Shown: positions 8,568 to 18,253 of the stretch, piece by piece
How positions within the stretch are numbered: position 1 is the stretch's first letter
Layout of the letters: each line of letters starts with the position of its first letter
Assembly: GCF_001839655.2 (NCBI RefSeq)
Contig: NZ_CP056087.1
Coordinates: 1 to 64,000 of the forward strand
From: Pseudomonas argentinensis
GTDB taxonomy: Bacteria > Pseudomonadota > Gammaproteobacteria > Pseudomonadales > Pseudomonadaceae
DNA length: 64,000 bases
Direction of reading: 5' to 3'
Made by a program: the position numbers and the translations under genes
The notes under the pieces: generated by a model
Database searches by the model: none
What the model saw: only the letters and a program-made list of their open reading frames with translations
Told to the model about the DNA's origin: nothing

Positions 8568-8636
8568 TAGCCTGGGTTGAGCGAAGCGATACCCAGGTGG
8601 GTGTCCCCGGGTGTCGCTTCGCTCGCCCCGGGCTAC
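8568..8636. repeat. Large inverted repeat, GTAGCC type
   Basis: Two arms of about 30 bases (GTAGCCTGGGTTGAGCGAAG... and ...CTTCGCTCGCCCCGGGCTAC) form a near-perfect palindrome separated by a few bases. It lies 10 bp beyond the stop of the AhpD-like gene and could act as its terminator. It is a dispersed Pseudomonas palindrome family distinct from the REP next to it. Confidence 0.75.
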
Positions 8637-8645
8637 CTATCTCAT

Positions 8646-9077
8646 CTACTGCCGCATGCCGATGGCCAACCGGTTGAAGGCATTCATCAGCGAAATGGCG
8701 AAGGTCAGGTCGCTGATCTGTGCGTCATCGAAATGCGCCTTGAGCGGCTCGAACACTTCATCCGGCGCGTTGGTATGGGCGATATCGGTGAGCGATTCGG
8801 CCCAGGCCAGCGCGGCACGCTCGGCTTCACTGAAGTGGCTGCTGATGCGCCAGCCCGCCAGGCTGTCGAGTTTCGCTTCAGGTGCGCCGCCGTCGCGCAG
8901 CGCCTTGGCGTGCATCTCCAGGCAGAAGGCGCAGCCATTGAGCTGCGAGATACGCAGGTTGACCAGCTCGATCAGTGGCAGGCCCAGGCTGCTGGCGGCC
9001 AGGGCTTTCTTGGTGGCCAGCAGACCCTTGTAGGCTTCGGGCGAAAGTTGGCTGTAAGGCAGGCGCAAGGTACTCAT
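8646..9077 (-). CDS. Carboxymuconolactone decarboxylase/AhpD-like protein
   Basis: 143 residues of the alkylhydroperoxidase D-like fold. The redox motif is in the helix QLNGCAFCLEMHAKALR (Cys-x-x-Cys with the following His), and SLTDIAHTNAPDEVF is typical of the YcnD/AhpD-core group. It probably acts as a peroxidase-like or disulfide-handling protein; the substrate is not known. Its ATG overlaps the stop of the small upstream gene (ATGA), so the two are co-translated. Confidence 0.85.
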   Translation of the reverse strand: MSTLRLPYSQLSPEAYKGLLATKKALAASSLGLPLIELVNLRISQLNGCAFCLEMHAKALRDGGAPEAKLDSLAGWRISSHFSEAERAALAWAESLTDIAHTNAPDEVFEPLKAHFDDAQISDLTFAISLMNAFNRLAIGMRQ

Positions 9078-9318
9078 GGGGCAATCTCCAGAGCAGGGTC
9101 GAAATAGAAGCTGGGGATGCGTTGCAGCTGGGGCAGCGCGATCAGGTCATCGATATGGACGAAGCGCCCGTACGGGGTGGTTTCCTGCAGCCGGCAGCCG
9201 GCTAGGGCGGCGAATGCCTGGGCGTCATGGAAAGGGGGCGCAGCTCGCGCCTCACCGCGAAGCCGGCCAGACACGTGGCCGGATCCTGCACGCCGCGCAG
9301 GGTAACGGAGTCAGCCAT
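9074..9318 (-). pseudogene. Small hypothetical gene with an apparent homopolymer frameshift
   Basis: From ATG 9316-9318 (GAGG 8 bases upstream) the protein begins MADSVTLRGVQDPATCLAG and soon leaves frame. The rest, from PFHDAQAF through YGRFVHIDDLIALPQLQRI to the stop at 9074, is in the next frame. The break falls on a run of five G (9234-9238; C on the coding strand), where one extra base restores a single 81-codon reading. The ribosome site, the ATGA overlap with the AhpD-like gene and the continuous fit on both sides suggest a real gene and a probable sequencing error. I do not recognise the family. Confidence 0.5.
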
Positions 9319-9423
9319 GCTGGCGTCCTCGCTATCGAATGGACGCCAGATTACTCACCACCCGGCCTGCTCAATAGAGCCAAGATGCTGCAAAGTCATT
9401 GGTCCATGTTGTGAGCGTTCGGG

Positions 9424-9843
9424 CTATTCGTTCTGCCGCATGGGCATGCGGTCGATGGTCTGGAAGATCGCCTGCAAGTCCGCATCGGCGCCCTGCTGGA
9501 TCTTCTTGCCGCCGTCCTTGCCGACCAGAATCACCTGGGGCCGGGCCTTGCCGGCGTCCAGCGCCAGCAGCAGGCGCTTGGTGGCGATGGCCTCCAGGGG
9601 CTGCTCATTGCGCTGGCCCTGCTGGCCTATCACCGTGTAGAGCACCATGTCGCGCTCGACGAACGCCTCGCGGTTGGCCGGCTCGCGCAGCGCGGCCTGC
9701 ACCCGCGCCAGCAGCGGGTCATCGGCGCTGGCCGCCAGCACGATCAACGGGCGGGTCTTCCAGCGTTCGGCCTGCAGCGGATCCTCGCCGGCCTGGGCCA
9801 GCAACGGCAGGGCAGTGAGCAGCAGAGTCGCGAAACGCTTCAT
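9424..9843 (-). CDS. DUF4174 family exported protein
   Basis: 139 residues with a signal peptide (MKRFATLLLTALPLLAQAG) and the pattern RPLIVLAASADDPLLARVQAAL...RDMVLYTVIG...QVILVGKDGGKK, the thioredoxin-like layout of DUF4174 proteins. No catalytic cysteines are visible. Role unknown; probably periplasmic. It lies downstream of speA on the same strand with a 51-bp gap that contains a GC hairpin. Confidence 0.75.
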   Translation of the reverse strand: MKRFATLLLTALPLLAQAGEDPLQAERWKTRPLIVLAASADDPLLARVQAALREPANREAFVERDMVLYTVIGQQGQRNEQPLEAIATKRLLLALDAGKARPQVILVGKDGGKKIQQGADADLQAIFQTIDRMPMRQNE

Positions 9844-9855
9844 GGCCTCTCCTCC

Positions 9856-9875
9856 CGGCGGGATCGCGCCCGCCG
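9856..9875 (-). terminator. GC hairpin after speA
   Basis: Perfect 7-bp stem CGGCGGG/CCCGCCG with a 6-base loop between the speA stop and the DUF4174 gene. There is no T-run, so it may be a weak terminator or an mRNA 3' stabiliser. Confidence 0.4.
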
Positions 9876-9894
9876 TTCAGCGATGCGGATGCCC

Positions 9895-11808
9895 TCAGTA
9901 CGACAGATACGAAGAGCGCGTCAGCCCCAGGCGCAGGGCGTCGAGGAACTGGGTACGCTCGCGGGCGCTGATGCGCGCACTGGCGACCTTGTCGCGATAG
10001 TGGGTCATCAGCTCCTCGGGCGACAGGTGCACGTAGCGCAGCATGTCCTCGATGGTGTCGTGGGTCTCGATACCGGCGTGGTAGATGCTGCCGTCGGCGT
10101 TCTGGTAGATGTTCACCGAGTCGGTGTCACCGAACAGGTTGTGCATGTCGCCGAGAATTTCCTGGTAGGCACCGACCAGGAAGATCCCCAGCACGTAGTC
10201 TTCACCGTCACGCAGTTCGTGAACCGGCAGGCTGGTCTCGATGGACTGCTCGTCGACGTACTGGTTGATCTTGCCGTCCGAGTCGCAGGTCAGGTCCTGC
10301 AGCACGGCGCGGCGCAGCGGCTCCTCGTCCAGGCGATTGAGCGGCAGGATCGGCAGGATCTGGCCGATCGCCCAGGTGTCTGGCAGGCTCTGGAATACCG
10401 AGAAGTTGCAGATGTACTTGTCGGCCAGCTTGTCGTTTAGCTCGTCGAGTACCTGGCGGTGGGAACGCTGGCGTGCCTTGAGCTGGTTGTACAGGCGGCG
10501 GCAGATCGAGAAATAACACTGTTCGGCCAGGGCCTTCTGGGGCAGGTCGAGCTTGCCGGCGGAATACTGCCCGGCCGCCTCGCTGACGTAGTGGGTGGCG
10601 CGCCAGTAGGTTTCGGCGACCATTTCCGGGTCACTGTCGTCGAGCAGGTCGATCAGCACCTGCAGCACTTCGGGCTGCTCGATGCTGCGGTCGATTGCCG
10701 GCACCTCGTCGTTGTGGCGCTCCACGTCGGTGACCTGCACCAGCAGCACGGCATGGTGCGCGGTCATCGCCCGGCCGCTTTCCGAGAAGATGTGCGGGTG
10801 GGGAATTTCCTGGCGGTCGCAGAACTCCTTGAGCATGTCGACCACCGCGTCGGCGTAGTCTTCCATGTCGTAGTTGATCGAGCTGGCGTTGCGCGAGTGG
10901 GTGCCGTCGTAGTCCACACCCAGGCCGCCGCCGACGTCGATATGGTCGACCGGCAGGCCGAGAGCGCGCAGCTCGCCGTAATAGCGGATGGCTTCGCGGA
11001 AGCCCTTGCGGTAGTCGGCGATGTTGGCGATCTGCGAACCCATATGGAAGTGCAGCAGGCGGATGCCCTGATCCAGGCCGGCCTTGCGGAAGCGCTCGAC
11101 CACCGACAGCAGCTGGGCGGCGGACAGGCCGAACTTGGATTTCTCGCCACCGGTGTCCGCCCACTTGCTCGAGGCCAGGGACGACAGGCGCACGCGCAGG
11201 CCGATCTGCGGCGCCACCTTGAGTTCGGCGGCCTCCTCGATCACCAGGGCGACTTCCGATTCCTTCTCGATGACGATGAACACGTTGTGGCCGAGCTTCT
11301 GGCCCATCAGCGCCAGGCGGATGAACTCGCGGTCCTTGTAGCCGTTGCAGACGATGGTGCCGCCCTTTGGCGCCAGCGCCAGCACGGCCAGCAGCTCCGG
11401 CTTGGAGCCGGCTTCCAGGCCGATGGAAACGTTCTCGGTGGCGATGATGTTCTCCACCACCGCTTCCTGCTGGTTGACCTTGATCGGGTACAGCGCGGTG
11501 TAGCGATTGCCGTATTCCAGGCGCGCGATGCTGGCGTCGAAGGCGCCGGTCAGCTTGCGCACGCGGTCCTGGAGGATGTCCGGGAAGCGCACCAGCAGTG
11601 GCAGCGACAGACCGCTCTGGCGCAGCTCCTCGACCTGCTCATGGAGGTCGATGGGCGTGCTGTCCGGCCCGTTGGGGCGCACTTCGACACGCCCGGCATC
11701 GTTGATCGAAAAATAGCCGGCGCCCCAATGGCGAATGCCATAGACACTGCGGCTGTCGCCTACGGTCCATTGGCTTCCATCGTCCTTGCGTGTGCGTCGT
11801 GCGGCCAT
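9895..11808 (-). CDS. speA: Biosynthetic arginine decarboxylase
   Basis: PLP enzyme that decarboxylates L-arginine to agmatine, the entry to putrescine and spermidine. 637 residues, the SpeA length. Clear markers: [15 protein letters not shown] PLP-lysine region ([13 protein letters not shown] near 110), [23 protein letters not shown] near 275, [13 protein letters not shown], and the C-terminal [22 protein letters not shown]. The start MAARRTRKD follows AGGGGAACCTCG; the frame extends further upstream without conserved sequence. Confidence 0.97.
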   Translation of the reverse strand: MAARRTRKDDGSQWTVGDSRSVYGIRHWGAGYFSINDAGRVEVRPNGPDSTPIDLHEQVEELRQSGLSLPLLVRFPDILQDRVRKLTGAFDASIARLEYGNRYTALYPIKVNQQEAVVENIIATENVSIGLEAGSKPELLAVLALAPKGGTIVCNGYKDREFIRLALMGQKLGHNVFIVIEKESEVALVIEEAAELKVAPQIGLRVRLSSLASSKWADTGGEKSKFGLSAAQLLSVVERFRKAGLDQGIRLLHFHMGSQIANIADYRKGFREAIRYYGELRALGLPVDHIDVGGGLGVDYDGTHSRNASSINYDMEDYADAVVDMLKEFCDRQEIPHPHIFSESGRAMTAHHAVLLVQVTDVERHNDEVPAIDRSIEQPEVLQVLIDLLDDSDPEMVAETYWRATHYVSEAAGQYSAGKLDLPQKALAEQCYFSICRRLYNQLKARQRSHRQVLDELNDKLADKYICNFSVFQSLPDTWAIGQILPILPLNRLDEEPLRRAVLQDLTCDSDGKINQYVDEQSIETSLPVHELRDGEDYVLGIFLVGAYQEILGDMHNLFGDTDSVNIYQNADGSIYHAGIETHDTIEDMLRYVHLSPEELMTHYRDKVASARISARERTQFLDALRLGLTRSSYLSY

Positions 11809-11941
11809 CGAGGTTCCCCTGTTGCAGATAGGCTGATGCTGTCGAGAAGGTCGGGCGAGCATAGAGCCTGGAAATGACGGTTGCTCGGCAGTGGACTGGC
11901 CGAGCCGTGAGTAAGTTTAAAGCGTCACTGGGCGGCGACGT

Positions 11942-12313
11942 TCAGCCACCGGACTTCTTGGCCTTGAAGCCGCGCTTGAGTAGCTCGGCGAGCAGCAGTT
12001 CGACATGGTCGCCCTGGATCTCGATAACGCCATCCTTGAGCGAGCCACCGCAGCCGCAGCGTTTCTTCAATGCCGAGGCCAGCTCCTTGAGCGGCTCTTC
12101 GGCCAGGGGCACGCCGCCGATGGTGGTTACCGTCTTGCCGCCGCGGCCCTTGGTCTCGCGGCGCACCCGGGCAATGCCGTCGCCCTCGGGAATCGCCGAT
12201 TTCCAACAGGCGCAGGCGTCTACCGGCTGCGAGCAGCCCGGGCAATGCCGGCCGGCGTCCGTGGAAAACACCAGGCCACCGAGGCCGGCGAATGAAGAGG
12301 ATTTCTTGGCCAC
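11942..12313 (-). CDS. yciH: SUI1/YciH family translation initiation factor-like protein
   Basis: 123 residues; the C-terminal half is the eIF1/SUI1 fold (GRGGKTVTTIGGVPL, KKRCGCGGSLKDGVIEIQGDH). The N-terminus has a cysteine-rich segment (HCPGCSQPVDACAC) seen in bacterial YciH-type proteins. E. coli YciH affects start-site fidelity under stress; it is not essential. It is downstream of the Nudix gene on the same strand. Confidence 0.92.
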   Translation of the reverse strand: MAKKSSSFAGLGGLVFSTDAGRHCPGCSQPVDACACWKSAIPEGDGIARVRRETKGRGGKTVTTIGGVPLAEEPLKELASALKKRCGCGGSLKDGVIEIQGDHVELLLAELLKRGFKAKKSGG

Positions 12314-12418
12314 CGCATTTTTCCTCAGTGGATGGGAGCGGCGCAGTGTAACGACAAAGGCCGGCGATGCTAAGAAGCGAAATGCGCCACCCCCTGATGG
12401 ATTGGCGACTCCGTGTCA

Positions 12419-12952
12419 CTAGCGGTGGGCGAGATAGAGTTGCAGCGCCACTAGCGAGTCGGGGCAATAGGGTTTGAGCCCGGTATCGCGTTGCGCGGCC
12501 TCGAGAGTCATGAAGCGTGCCTCGTGCACTTCCTCGGGCTGCAGCACCAGTGGCGCGTCGGACACCGCCGAGAACACCCCACACCAGAGGCGATTCTCCG
12601 GCTGGTCGAAGAAGAACCGACCGTGGTCACGCAGTACGGCGTCGCGGATGCCCAGTTCCTCGGCCAGCTCGCGCGCGGCGGACTGCGCATAGCTCTCACC
12701 GGCCGCCACCATGCCACCGGCGGCGATATCCCAGTAACCGGGATACACCGCCTTGCTCAGGGTGCGCCGGTGCACGCACAGCTCCCCGGCAGAATTGAAC
12801 AGCAGGATAAAGGTACCGCGACCGATCAGGCCGCGGCGGCGCAACTCCGCGCGAGGCAGTGCGCCGAGCACCTCGTCATGCTCGTCGACCCAGGCGATCA
12901 GCTCGGCATCCGAGGCGGCGCGGTGCGCCACCTCGGCTCTGGCAACGGCCAT
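12419..12952 (-). CDS. Nudix hydrolase, YfcD type
   Basis: 177 residues. A complete Nudix box is present at about residues 79-101 (GGMVAAGESYAQSAARELAEELGI), with the catalytic RELAEE. The N-terminus (DEHDEVLGALPRAELRRRGLIGRGTFILLF) and LSKAVYPGYWD match the IPP-isomerase-like YfcD subfamily. Substrate unknown. Only three bases separate its start from the DUF2333 stop, so they are probably co-transcribed. Confidence 0.88.
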   Translation of the reverse strand: MAVARAEVAHRAASDAELIAWVDEHDEVLGALPRAELRRRGLIGRGTFILLFNSAGELCVHRRTLSKAVYPGYWDIAAGGMVAAGESYAQSAARELAEELGIRDAVLRDHGRFFFDQPENRLWCGVFSAVSDAPLVLQPEEVHEARFMTLEAAQRDTGLKPYCPDSLVALQLYLAHR

Positions 12953-12955
12953 CGA

Positions 12956-14023
12956 TCAGCCCTGGGACAGCAGCTGACGCAGGTCGATCACCGCGGCGTT
13001 GGCCCGCGAGATGTAGTTGGCCATCACCAGCGAGTGGTTGGCGAGGATGCCGTAACCGCTTCCGTTGAGCACCATCGGGCTCCACAGCGTGGCCTGGGCG
13101 GCCTCCAGCTCGCGGATGATCTGCCGCACGCTGACGGTGGCGTTCTTCTTGGCCAGCACGTCGGCGAAATCGACTTCGATGGCGCGCAGCAGATGGGACA
13201 ACGCCCAGGCCTGGCCGCGCGCTTCGTAGAACACGTTGTCGATCTGCAGCCACGGGGTTTCGTAGGTGCGCTCGGTCACCTCCGGCACCTGGCCTTCGGC
13301 CAGTTCGGTGGTCTCGGTCACCTCGCTGTTCAGGCGCACCTGACCGACGCTGGCCGACAGGCGCTGGGACAGCGAGCCCAGGCGGGTGGCGACGTCACCG
13401 AACCAGTTGTTCAGGTTGTCGGCACGGGTATAGAAACGTGCGCCGCCCTGGCCCGGCTCGGACAGGCGAGCGAGGTAGCGGTCCAGCGAGTGGATGCCTT
13501 CGCGGTACTCGGACTCGGCGGCCGGCAGCGCCCAGCTGCGATGGTCGAAGTTGAAGCGCGGCTCGGCGCGGGCCAGGTCGCCGTCCTCGGTGGATTGCGA
13601 TTGCGAGCGGGCGAAATCCTTGCGCAGCGCGCGGGAGAAATCACGCACCTGCACCAGCACGCCGTACTCCCAGCTCGGCATGTTGTCGAGCCACAGGCCC
13701 GGCGGGGCCAGGTCGTTGGCCAGATAGCCACCCGGCTTGTCGAGCAGGGTCTGGGCGACCTGCTTGAGGGTTTCCACCGTGGTGTAGCCGTTGACCACCT
13801 GGCGCTGGCTGCTTTCGGCGGCAGCCTGCACGCGCTGCTGTACCGGGAACAGGCCCGGCTCCTGGCTCCACCACCAGCCGACGACCAGCGCCACCAGCAG
13901 ATAGATACCCAGCAAGCCGGCGATGACACGGCCGAACCCGCCGCCAAGACGACGGCGAGATGCCGTGCTGGCACCGTCATCGGCCTGGGCGGTGCCGGTG
14001 GTGCGGTTCTTCCAATCGAGCAT
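12956..14023 (-). CDS. DUF2333 family membrane-anchored protein
   Basis: 355 residues. One transmembrane helix near 32-51 (VIAGLLGIYLLVALVVGWWW) and a large, probably periplasmic, domain rich in charged helices. The family is uncharacterised and common in Pseudomonas beside speA and gcbA, as here. The ATG at 14021 has AAAGGATAATCACC before it. Confidence 0.85.
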   Translation of the reverse strand: MLDWKNRTTGTAQADDGASTASRRRLGGGFGRVIAGLLGIYLLVALVVGWWWSQEPGLFPVQQRVQAAAESSQRQVVNGYTTVETLKQVAQTLLDKPGGYLANDLAPPGLWLDNMPSWEYGVLVQVRDFSRALRKDFARSQSQSTEDGDLARAEPRFNFDHRSWALPAAESEYREGIHSLDRYLARLSEPGQGGARFYTRADNLNNWFGDVATRLGSLSQRLSASVGQVRLNSEVTETTELAEGQVPEVTERTYETPWLQIDNVFYEARGQAWALSHLLRAIEVDFADVLAKKNATVSVRQIIRELEAAQATLWSPMVLNGSGYGILANHSLVMANYISRANAAVIDLRQLLSQG

Positions 14024-14346
14024 GGTGATTATCCTTTGATCAACGACGTACAGGGCTTCGACCACAGGCCCAGGGGAGGGTTGCGCTAATACTTGGCCGG
14101 CTCGTGACCTGCATCGAAGCTACGCTGCCACTATAAGGGAAGGCTGCCTCGCTGCGCAGCGCAGCGAGCTATTCACGACGTGACAGGCGGGAACCATCGG
14201 CCGGGGCGGAGAGTCTGCCCATACCATGGCCAAGGGTGCGGGACGATTCACAACACTGGCGTCAAAGGAATGGCAAAATACCCACCCGGTGATAGCATGA
14301 GGCCATCACAATCCGCCCCACGCCGCCACATGCAGACTGACAGGCC
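14024..14346. other. Divergent intergenic region, DUF2333 / gcbA
   Basis: 323 bp without a gene. It contains a perfect 9-bp stem palindrome (CTCGCTGCG-CAG-CGCAGCGAG) at 14148-14168 and several AT-richer spots that could hold the two promoters (for example ACTATAAGG at 14130). No known operator was recognised. Confidence 0.5.
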
Positions 14347-15960
14347 ATGACCGAGCAAGAAGACCCCAGCCGCGACCGGCTCAAACAGCATTTCGCCCAG
14401 CGGGTAATCCACCAGGCCCGCCAGGTTCTGGAAGTGTGGCAGCGCCTGCAACGCGGCGAATGGAACGACGCTGGCATGCAGGAACTGCAGGAGGCGGCGC
14501 AGCTGCTGCAACGTTATGCCGAGCGTTTCGAGCAGGTCGAGCACCGTGAGCTGGGCACGCGCATCGTCGCCTGCCTGGGCGTGGTGGGCGCCAACCGCGG
14601 CCGCCTCAACAGCGAGGTGATCAGCGAACTCAACCAGCTGATGCAGCGCCTGTCGCGCACCGGCCTGCGCCACGGCGACCGTTTCGAGCACACCACCCTG
14701 CCGCCGCTGCGCAAACCCGTGTACCTGGCCCTGCAGCACCTGGAGCGCGCCGAACGCCTGGCACAGCAACTCGAGTTCTTCGGCATGAACGCCAAGCCGC
14801 TGGATACCGCCAACGCCTTTCGCGCCGCCATGCTCGAGCGCCATCCGGCGGCCATCGTCATGGAGATCGATTTCGCCGGTGCCGGCAACGGCCTGCAACT
14901 GGCCCAGGCGGTTCAGGAAGGTCTGCAGGAAAAGATCCCGGTGCTGTTCTACAGCCATGAAGACACCGACACCCCGACCCGCCTGGCGGCGGTGCGTGCC
15001 GGCGGGCGCGAATTCTTTACCGGCTCCATGGACGCCTCGAGCCTGCTGGAGCGCATCGAGGTGCTGACCCACGTCGCCCAGTACGAGCCCTACCGCGTGC
15101 TGATCGTCGACGATTCCCGCGCCCAGGCCACCCACACCGAGCGGGTGCTCAACAGCGCCGGCATCGTCACCCGCACGCTCACCGAGCCGATCCAGGCAAT
15201 GGACGAACTGGCGGAGTTCCAGCCGGATCTGATCATCCTCGACATGTACATGCCGGCCTGCAACGGCACCGAACTGGCCCAGGTGATCCGTCATAACGAC
15301 CGCTACGTCAGCGTGCCGATCATCTACCTGTCCGCCGAGGACGATCTGGACAAGCAGCTCGATGCGATGAGCGAGGGCGGCGACGACTTCCTCACCAAGC
15401 CGATCAAGCCGCGCCACCTGATCGCCACCGTGCGCAACCGCGCCGACCGGGCACGCAGCCTCAAGGCGCGCATGGTACGCGACAGCCTTACCGGGCTGTT
15501 CAACCACACCCACACCCTGCAACTGCTCGAAGACGCACGCTTTCGTGCCCAGCGCGACGAGCAGCCGCTGAGCTTCGCGATGATCGATATCGATTACTTC
15601 AAGAAGGTCAACGACAACTACGGCCATCCCATGGGCGACCGGGTGATCAAGAGCCTGGCGCTGTTCCTCAAGCAGCGCCTGCGCAAGAGCGACTGCATCG
15701 GCCGCTACGGCGGCGAGGAATTCGCCGTGGTGATGCCCAACACCGATGCACAGACGGCTACCAGGGTGCTGGACGAAGTACGCGCGCGGTTCGCCGAGAT
15801 CCACTACCCTGCCCACCCTCACGACCTGAGCTGCACCTTTAGCTGCGGCATCGCCGAAATGGTCGATGACGTCGACGGCAAGCTCCTGTCGCAACGCGCC
15901 GACGAGGCCCTGTACCGCGCCAAGAACAGCGGCCGCAACCGCGTCGAGATTTTTGGCTGA
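14347..15960 (+). CDS. gcbA: Response-regulator diguanylate cyclase, GcbA/AdcA type
   Basis: 537 residues. Order: helical N-terminus (1-135); a degenerate receiver-like domain (about 140-245) lacking the usual Asp pocket; an intact receiver (about 250-370, VLIVDDSRAQ, phospho-acceptor Asp in LIILDMYMP, Lys in FLTKPIK); and a GGDEF domain (380-537) with active-site GGEEF and, five residues before it, an RxxD inhibitory site (RKSD). It should therefore make c-di-GMP and be feedback-inhibited. In P. aeruginosa GcbA (PA4843, recalled) promotes attachment and sits beside ctpL, as here. Confidence 0.9.
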   Translation: MTEQEDPSRDRLKQHFAQRVIHQARQVLEVWQRLQRGEWNDAGMQELQEAAQLLQRYAERFEQVEHRELGTRIVACLGVVGANRGRLNSEVISELNQLMQRLSRTGLRHGDRFEHTTLPPLRKPVYLALQHLERAERLAQQLEFFGMNAKPLDTANAFRAAMLERHPAAIVMEIDFAGAGNGLQLAQAVQEGLQEKIPVLFYSHEDTDTPTRLAAVRAGGREFFTGSMDASSLLERIEVLTHVAQYEPYRVLIVDDSRAQATHTERVLNSAGIVTRTLTEPIQAMDELAEFQPDLIILDMYMPACNGTELAQVIRHNDRYVSVPIIYLSAEDDLDKQLDAMSEGGDDFLTKPIKPRHLIATVRNRADRARSLKARMVRDSLTGLFNHTHTLQLLEDARFRAQRDEQPLSFAMIDIDYFKKVNDNYGHPMGDRVIKSLALFLKQRLRKSDCIGRYGGEEFAVVMPNTDAQTATRVLDEVRARFAEIHYPAHPHDLSCTFSCGIAEMVDDVDGKLLSQRADEALYRAKNSGRNRVEIFG

Positions 15961-15974
15961 ATCTGCTTGAAGGC

Positions 15975-15997
15975 AGGCGACCGCATGTCGGTCGCCT
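15975..15997 (+). terminator. Hairpin after gcbA
   Basis: Perfect 8-bp stem AGGCGACC/GGTCGCCT with a 7-base loop, 15 bp after the gcbA stop. A T-run is lacking, so termination may be partial. Confidence 0.5.
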
Positions 15998-16034
15998 GGC
16001 GTCATTAGGCTACGCCCCCCTGCGCGTAACCACC

Positions 16035-16052
16035 TTGTCACAAAGCCGCCAT
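16035..16052 (+). promoter_or_regulatory. Candidate weak Pho box upstream of the ctpL-like gene
   Basis: TTGTCAC-AAAG-CCGCCAT matches the two CTGTCAT half-sites of a PhoB box at 10 of 14 positions with the right 4-base spacing, 65 bp before the start codon. P. aeruginosa ctpL is known to be induced by phosphate limitation, which makes the position meaningful, but the match is weak. Confidence 0.35.
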
Positions 16053-16116
16053 AACGTACCGATCAAACCGCACTGCATGGCGCAGTGCCATTACCGATCG
16101 GACGTCAAGCGAGCCC

Positions 16117-18081
16117 ATGCGCCTCAAATTCCTTACCAATCTCAACACCCTTCTGCTGGTCGGCATCGGCATTGCCCTGGCCTGCACCCTGTGGTGGTCG
16201 CAGCGGGCATTGGAGCGCCCTTACGTGCTGGTGGAGCAGTACCTGGAACTCGCCCAGCAATTCCAGCGCGAGGCCGCCGGCAATATCCTTGGCTATCTGG
16301 AAAGCGGCGACGCCTTGCGCCACAGCGCCGCCCTTCAGAACCTGGACGCACTGCAGACAAATGTCGACGAACTGCCGAGCAACCTCGCCGGCGATCTGGG
16401 CAACAGCCTGGGCGAGCTGAAAGCCTTCGCCGCCGGACAACTGCTGGCGGCCGGCAAGCTGTCCGGCGATCCACAAGGGTTGCTGATCCAGGCCGAACGG
16501 GAGATGGCCGATGCCCTGACGGGCCTCGCACGCTACGCCGACGATGCCCAGAGCAATGCCGCCAACGCCTACCGCCCACCGCTCTTCGATGCCTCGCAAC
16601 ACCTGGCTCGCCTGGCACTGGCCCGCACCAAGCTGGTCAGCAGCGGGCGCGCCGAGCTGACAACCGATGTGGAGCGTGAAGTACAGGCCCTGCAGGTGCA
16701 GGCCAAAAGGATCAACGAGCTGCCGCTGCTCGGCGTCACGGAGCAAGCGGCCTCGGGCGGCAATGCCTTCGCCTCCCTGCTGGGCCTGGACAACGACAGC
16801 CAGGAGAGCGAAGCCCAGGATCGCGGCATCGCCCTCAAGCGCGAGTTCGACAGCCTGCTGGGCCGTTACCCCGGCGAGCTGGCCCGCACCCAGGCACTGA
16901 TCGAGCAACGCGCGCAGCTGGCCGCCAGCACCCGTGCGCGCCTGGATGCGGTTCAGCAATCGTTCACCGCCCTGGAGCCCCAGGTGCGCGCCGAGCATGG
17001 CCGCATCCAGGGCGAAGTGCGGCTGATACTCGGCATCATGGTGGCGCTGATCCTGCTCATCGCGCTGCTCATCGACACCCTGCAGCGGCGCCTCAGCCGC
17101 CTCCTCGAGCGCCTGGTACCTGCCCTCTCTGCCTGGGCCGCAGGCGACTTCGCGGACGAGATCCACCTGGCCACCAACACCCGTGAACTGCGCGACATCG
17201 AGGAATCGCTCAATCGCCTGCGTCGCTACCTGGTCGAGCTGGTGGGCACCATTCACCAGCACGCTGCCCAGGTGTCGACCTCCAGCCATACCCTGGCGGA
17301 GCTGAGCAGCGGCCTGCACGATGGCGCCGAACGCCAGGCCAGCGATACCGCGCAGATTCGCGACGCCCTGAGCGAACTGGAGGCGACCATCCTGCAGGTG
17401 GCCGATGACGCCAGCCAGACCGCCACCGCCAGCCGCAACGCCGACCGCGCCCTCGTCCAGGGCCAGAAGGTCATCGGCAACAGCCTTTCCGGCCTGCATG
17501 CGCTGGTCGACGAAGTGCAGGACAATGCCCAGGCCATCGAACACCTGGCCACGGAAACCGCCACCATCGGCGGCGTACTGACGGTGATTCGCAGCGTTGC
17601 CGAACAGACCAACCTGCTGGCCCTCAATGCGGCCATCGAGGCGGCACGGGCCGGCGACGCGGGGCGCGGCTTCGCGGTAGTGGCCGATGAGGTGCGCTCG
17701 CTAGCCTTGCGAACCAGCTCGGCCACCGCGCAGATTCAGGAAGTCATCGGCCGCCTGCAGCAGGCGGCCAATAGCTCGGTGCAGGCCATGCGCAGCCAGG
17801 TCCAACACGCCGAAACCACCGCCGAACAGGCGCGCACCGCCGATGGTGCGCTGGACGAGATCGTCGGCGCCATCGGCACCATCACCAGCATGGCGGCGCG
17901 CATCGCCGAGACCACGGCGTACCAGGGCGGCGCGGTCAGCGAGATCCGCGATCACAGCGAGCGCATTCACCAACTCGGCGGCGACAACCTGCAGCGCATC
18001 GGCCAGGGCCGTGCGCAGAGCGTCGAGCTGCAGGTGCTAAGCGGCCAGCTGGACCAGGCCGTGCAGGCGTTTCGGGTATAA
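16117..18081 (+). CDS. ctpL: Methyl-accepting chemotaxis protein, CtpL type
   Basis: 654 residues. Helix 1 at about 10-28, a long periplasmic sensor (about 30-305) of helical type, helix 2 at about 307-328 ([17 protein letters not shown]), HAMP, then the MCP signalling domain with hairpin tip [20 protein letters not shown] near 495. The size, long sensor and position behind gcbA fit CtpL (PA4844), the chemoreceptor for inorganic phosphate at low concentration. No C-terminal CheR pentapeptide is present (ends QAFRV). The ligand is inferred from the neighbourhood. Confidence 0.82.
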   Translation: MRLKFLTNLNTLLLVGIGIALACTLWWSQRALERPYVLVEQYLELAQQFQREAAGNILGYLESGDALRHSAALQNLDALQTNVDELPSNLAGDLGNSLGELKAFAAGQLLAAGKLSGDPQGLLIQAEREMADALTGLARYADDAQSNAANAYRPPLFDASQHLARLALARTKLVSSGRAELTTDVEREVQALQVQAKRINELPLLGVTEQAASGGNAFASLLGLDNDSQESEAQDRGIALKREFDSLLGRYPGELARTQALIEQRAQLAASTRARLDAVQQSFTALEPQVRAEHGRIQGEVRLILGIMVALILLIALLIDTLQRRLSRLLERLVPALSAWAAGDFADEIHLATNTRELRDIEESLNRLRRYLVELVGTIHQHAAQVSTSSHTLAELSSGLHDGAERQASDTAQIRDALSELEATILQVADDASQTATASRNADRALVQGQKVIGNSLSGLHALVDEVQDNAQAIEHLATETATIGGVLTVIRSVAEQTNLLALNAAIEAARAGDAGRGFAVVADEVRSLALRTSSATAQIQEVIGRLQQAANSSVQAMRSQVQHAETTAEQARTADGALDEIVGAIGTITSMAARIAETTAYQGGAVSEIRDHSERIHQLGGDNLQRIGQGRAQSVELQVLSGQLDQAVQAFRV

Positions 18082-18184
18082 CCAGAGCGGCGATCCATAT
18101 AGATAGGCCGGCAGCATCGCATCAGGGGATCGGCCGGGGCCGCGGGGATGCAACCATCAATGACCTGAGCAACCGGATTACCAC

Positions 18185-18232
18185 TGTGGGAGCGCGCCAT
18201 GCGCGCGAAATCGCGAGCGTGGCCGGCTCCCA
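18185..18232. repeat. REP palindrome
   Basis: TGTGGGAGCGCGCCATGCGC...GCGTGGCCGGCTCCCA forms an imperfect palindrome between the convergent ctpL-like and RIO kinase genes. It is a variant of the REP core seen at 8379. Confidence 0.7.
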
Positions 18233-18253
18233 TTGACTAGCGCCGTGCGCGGC

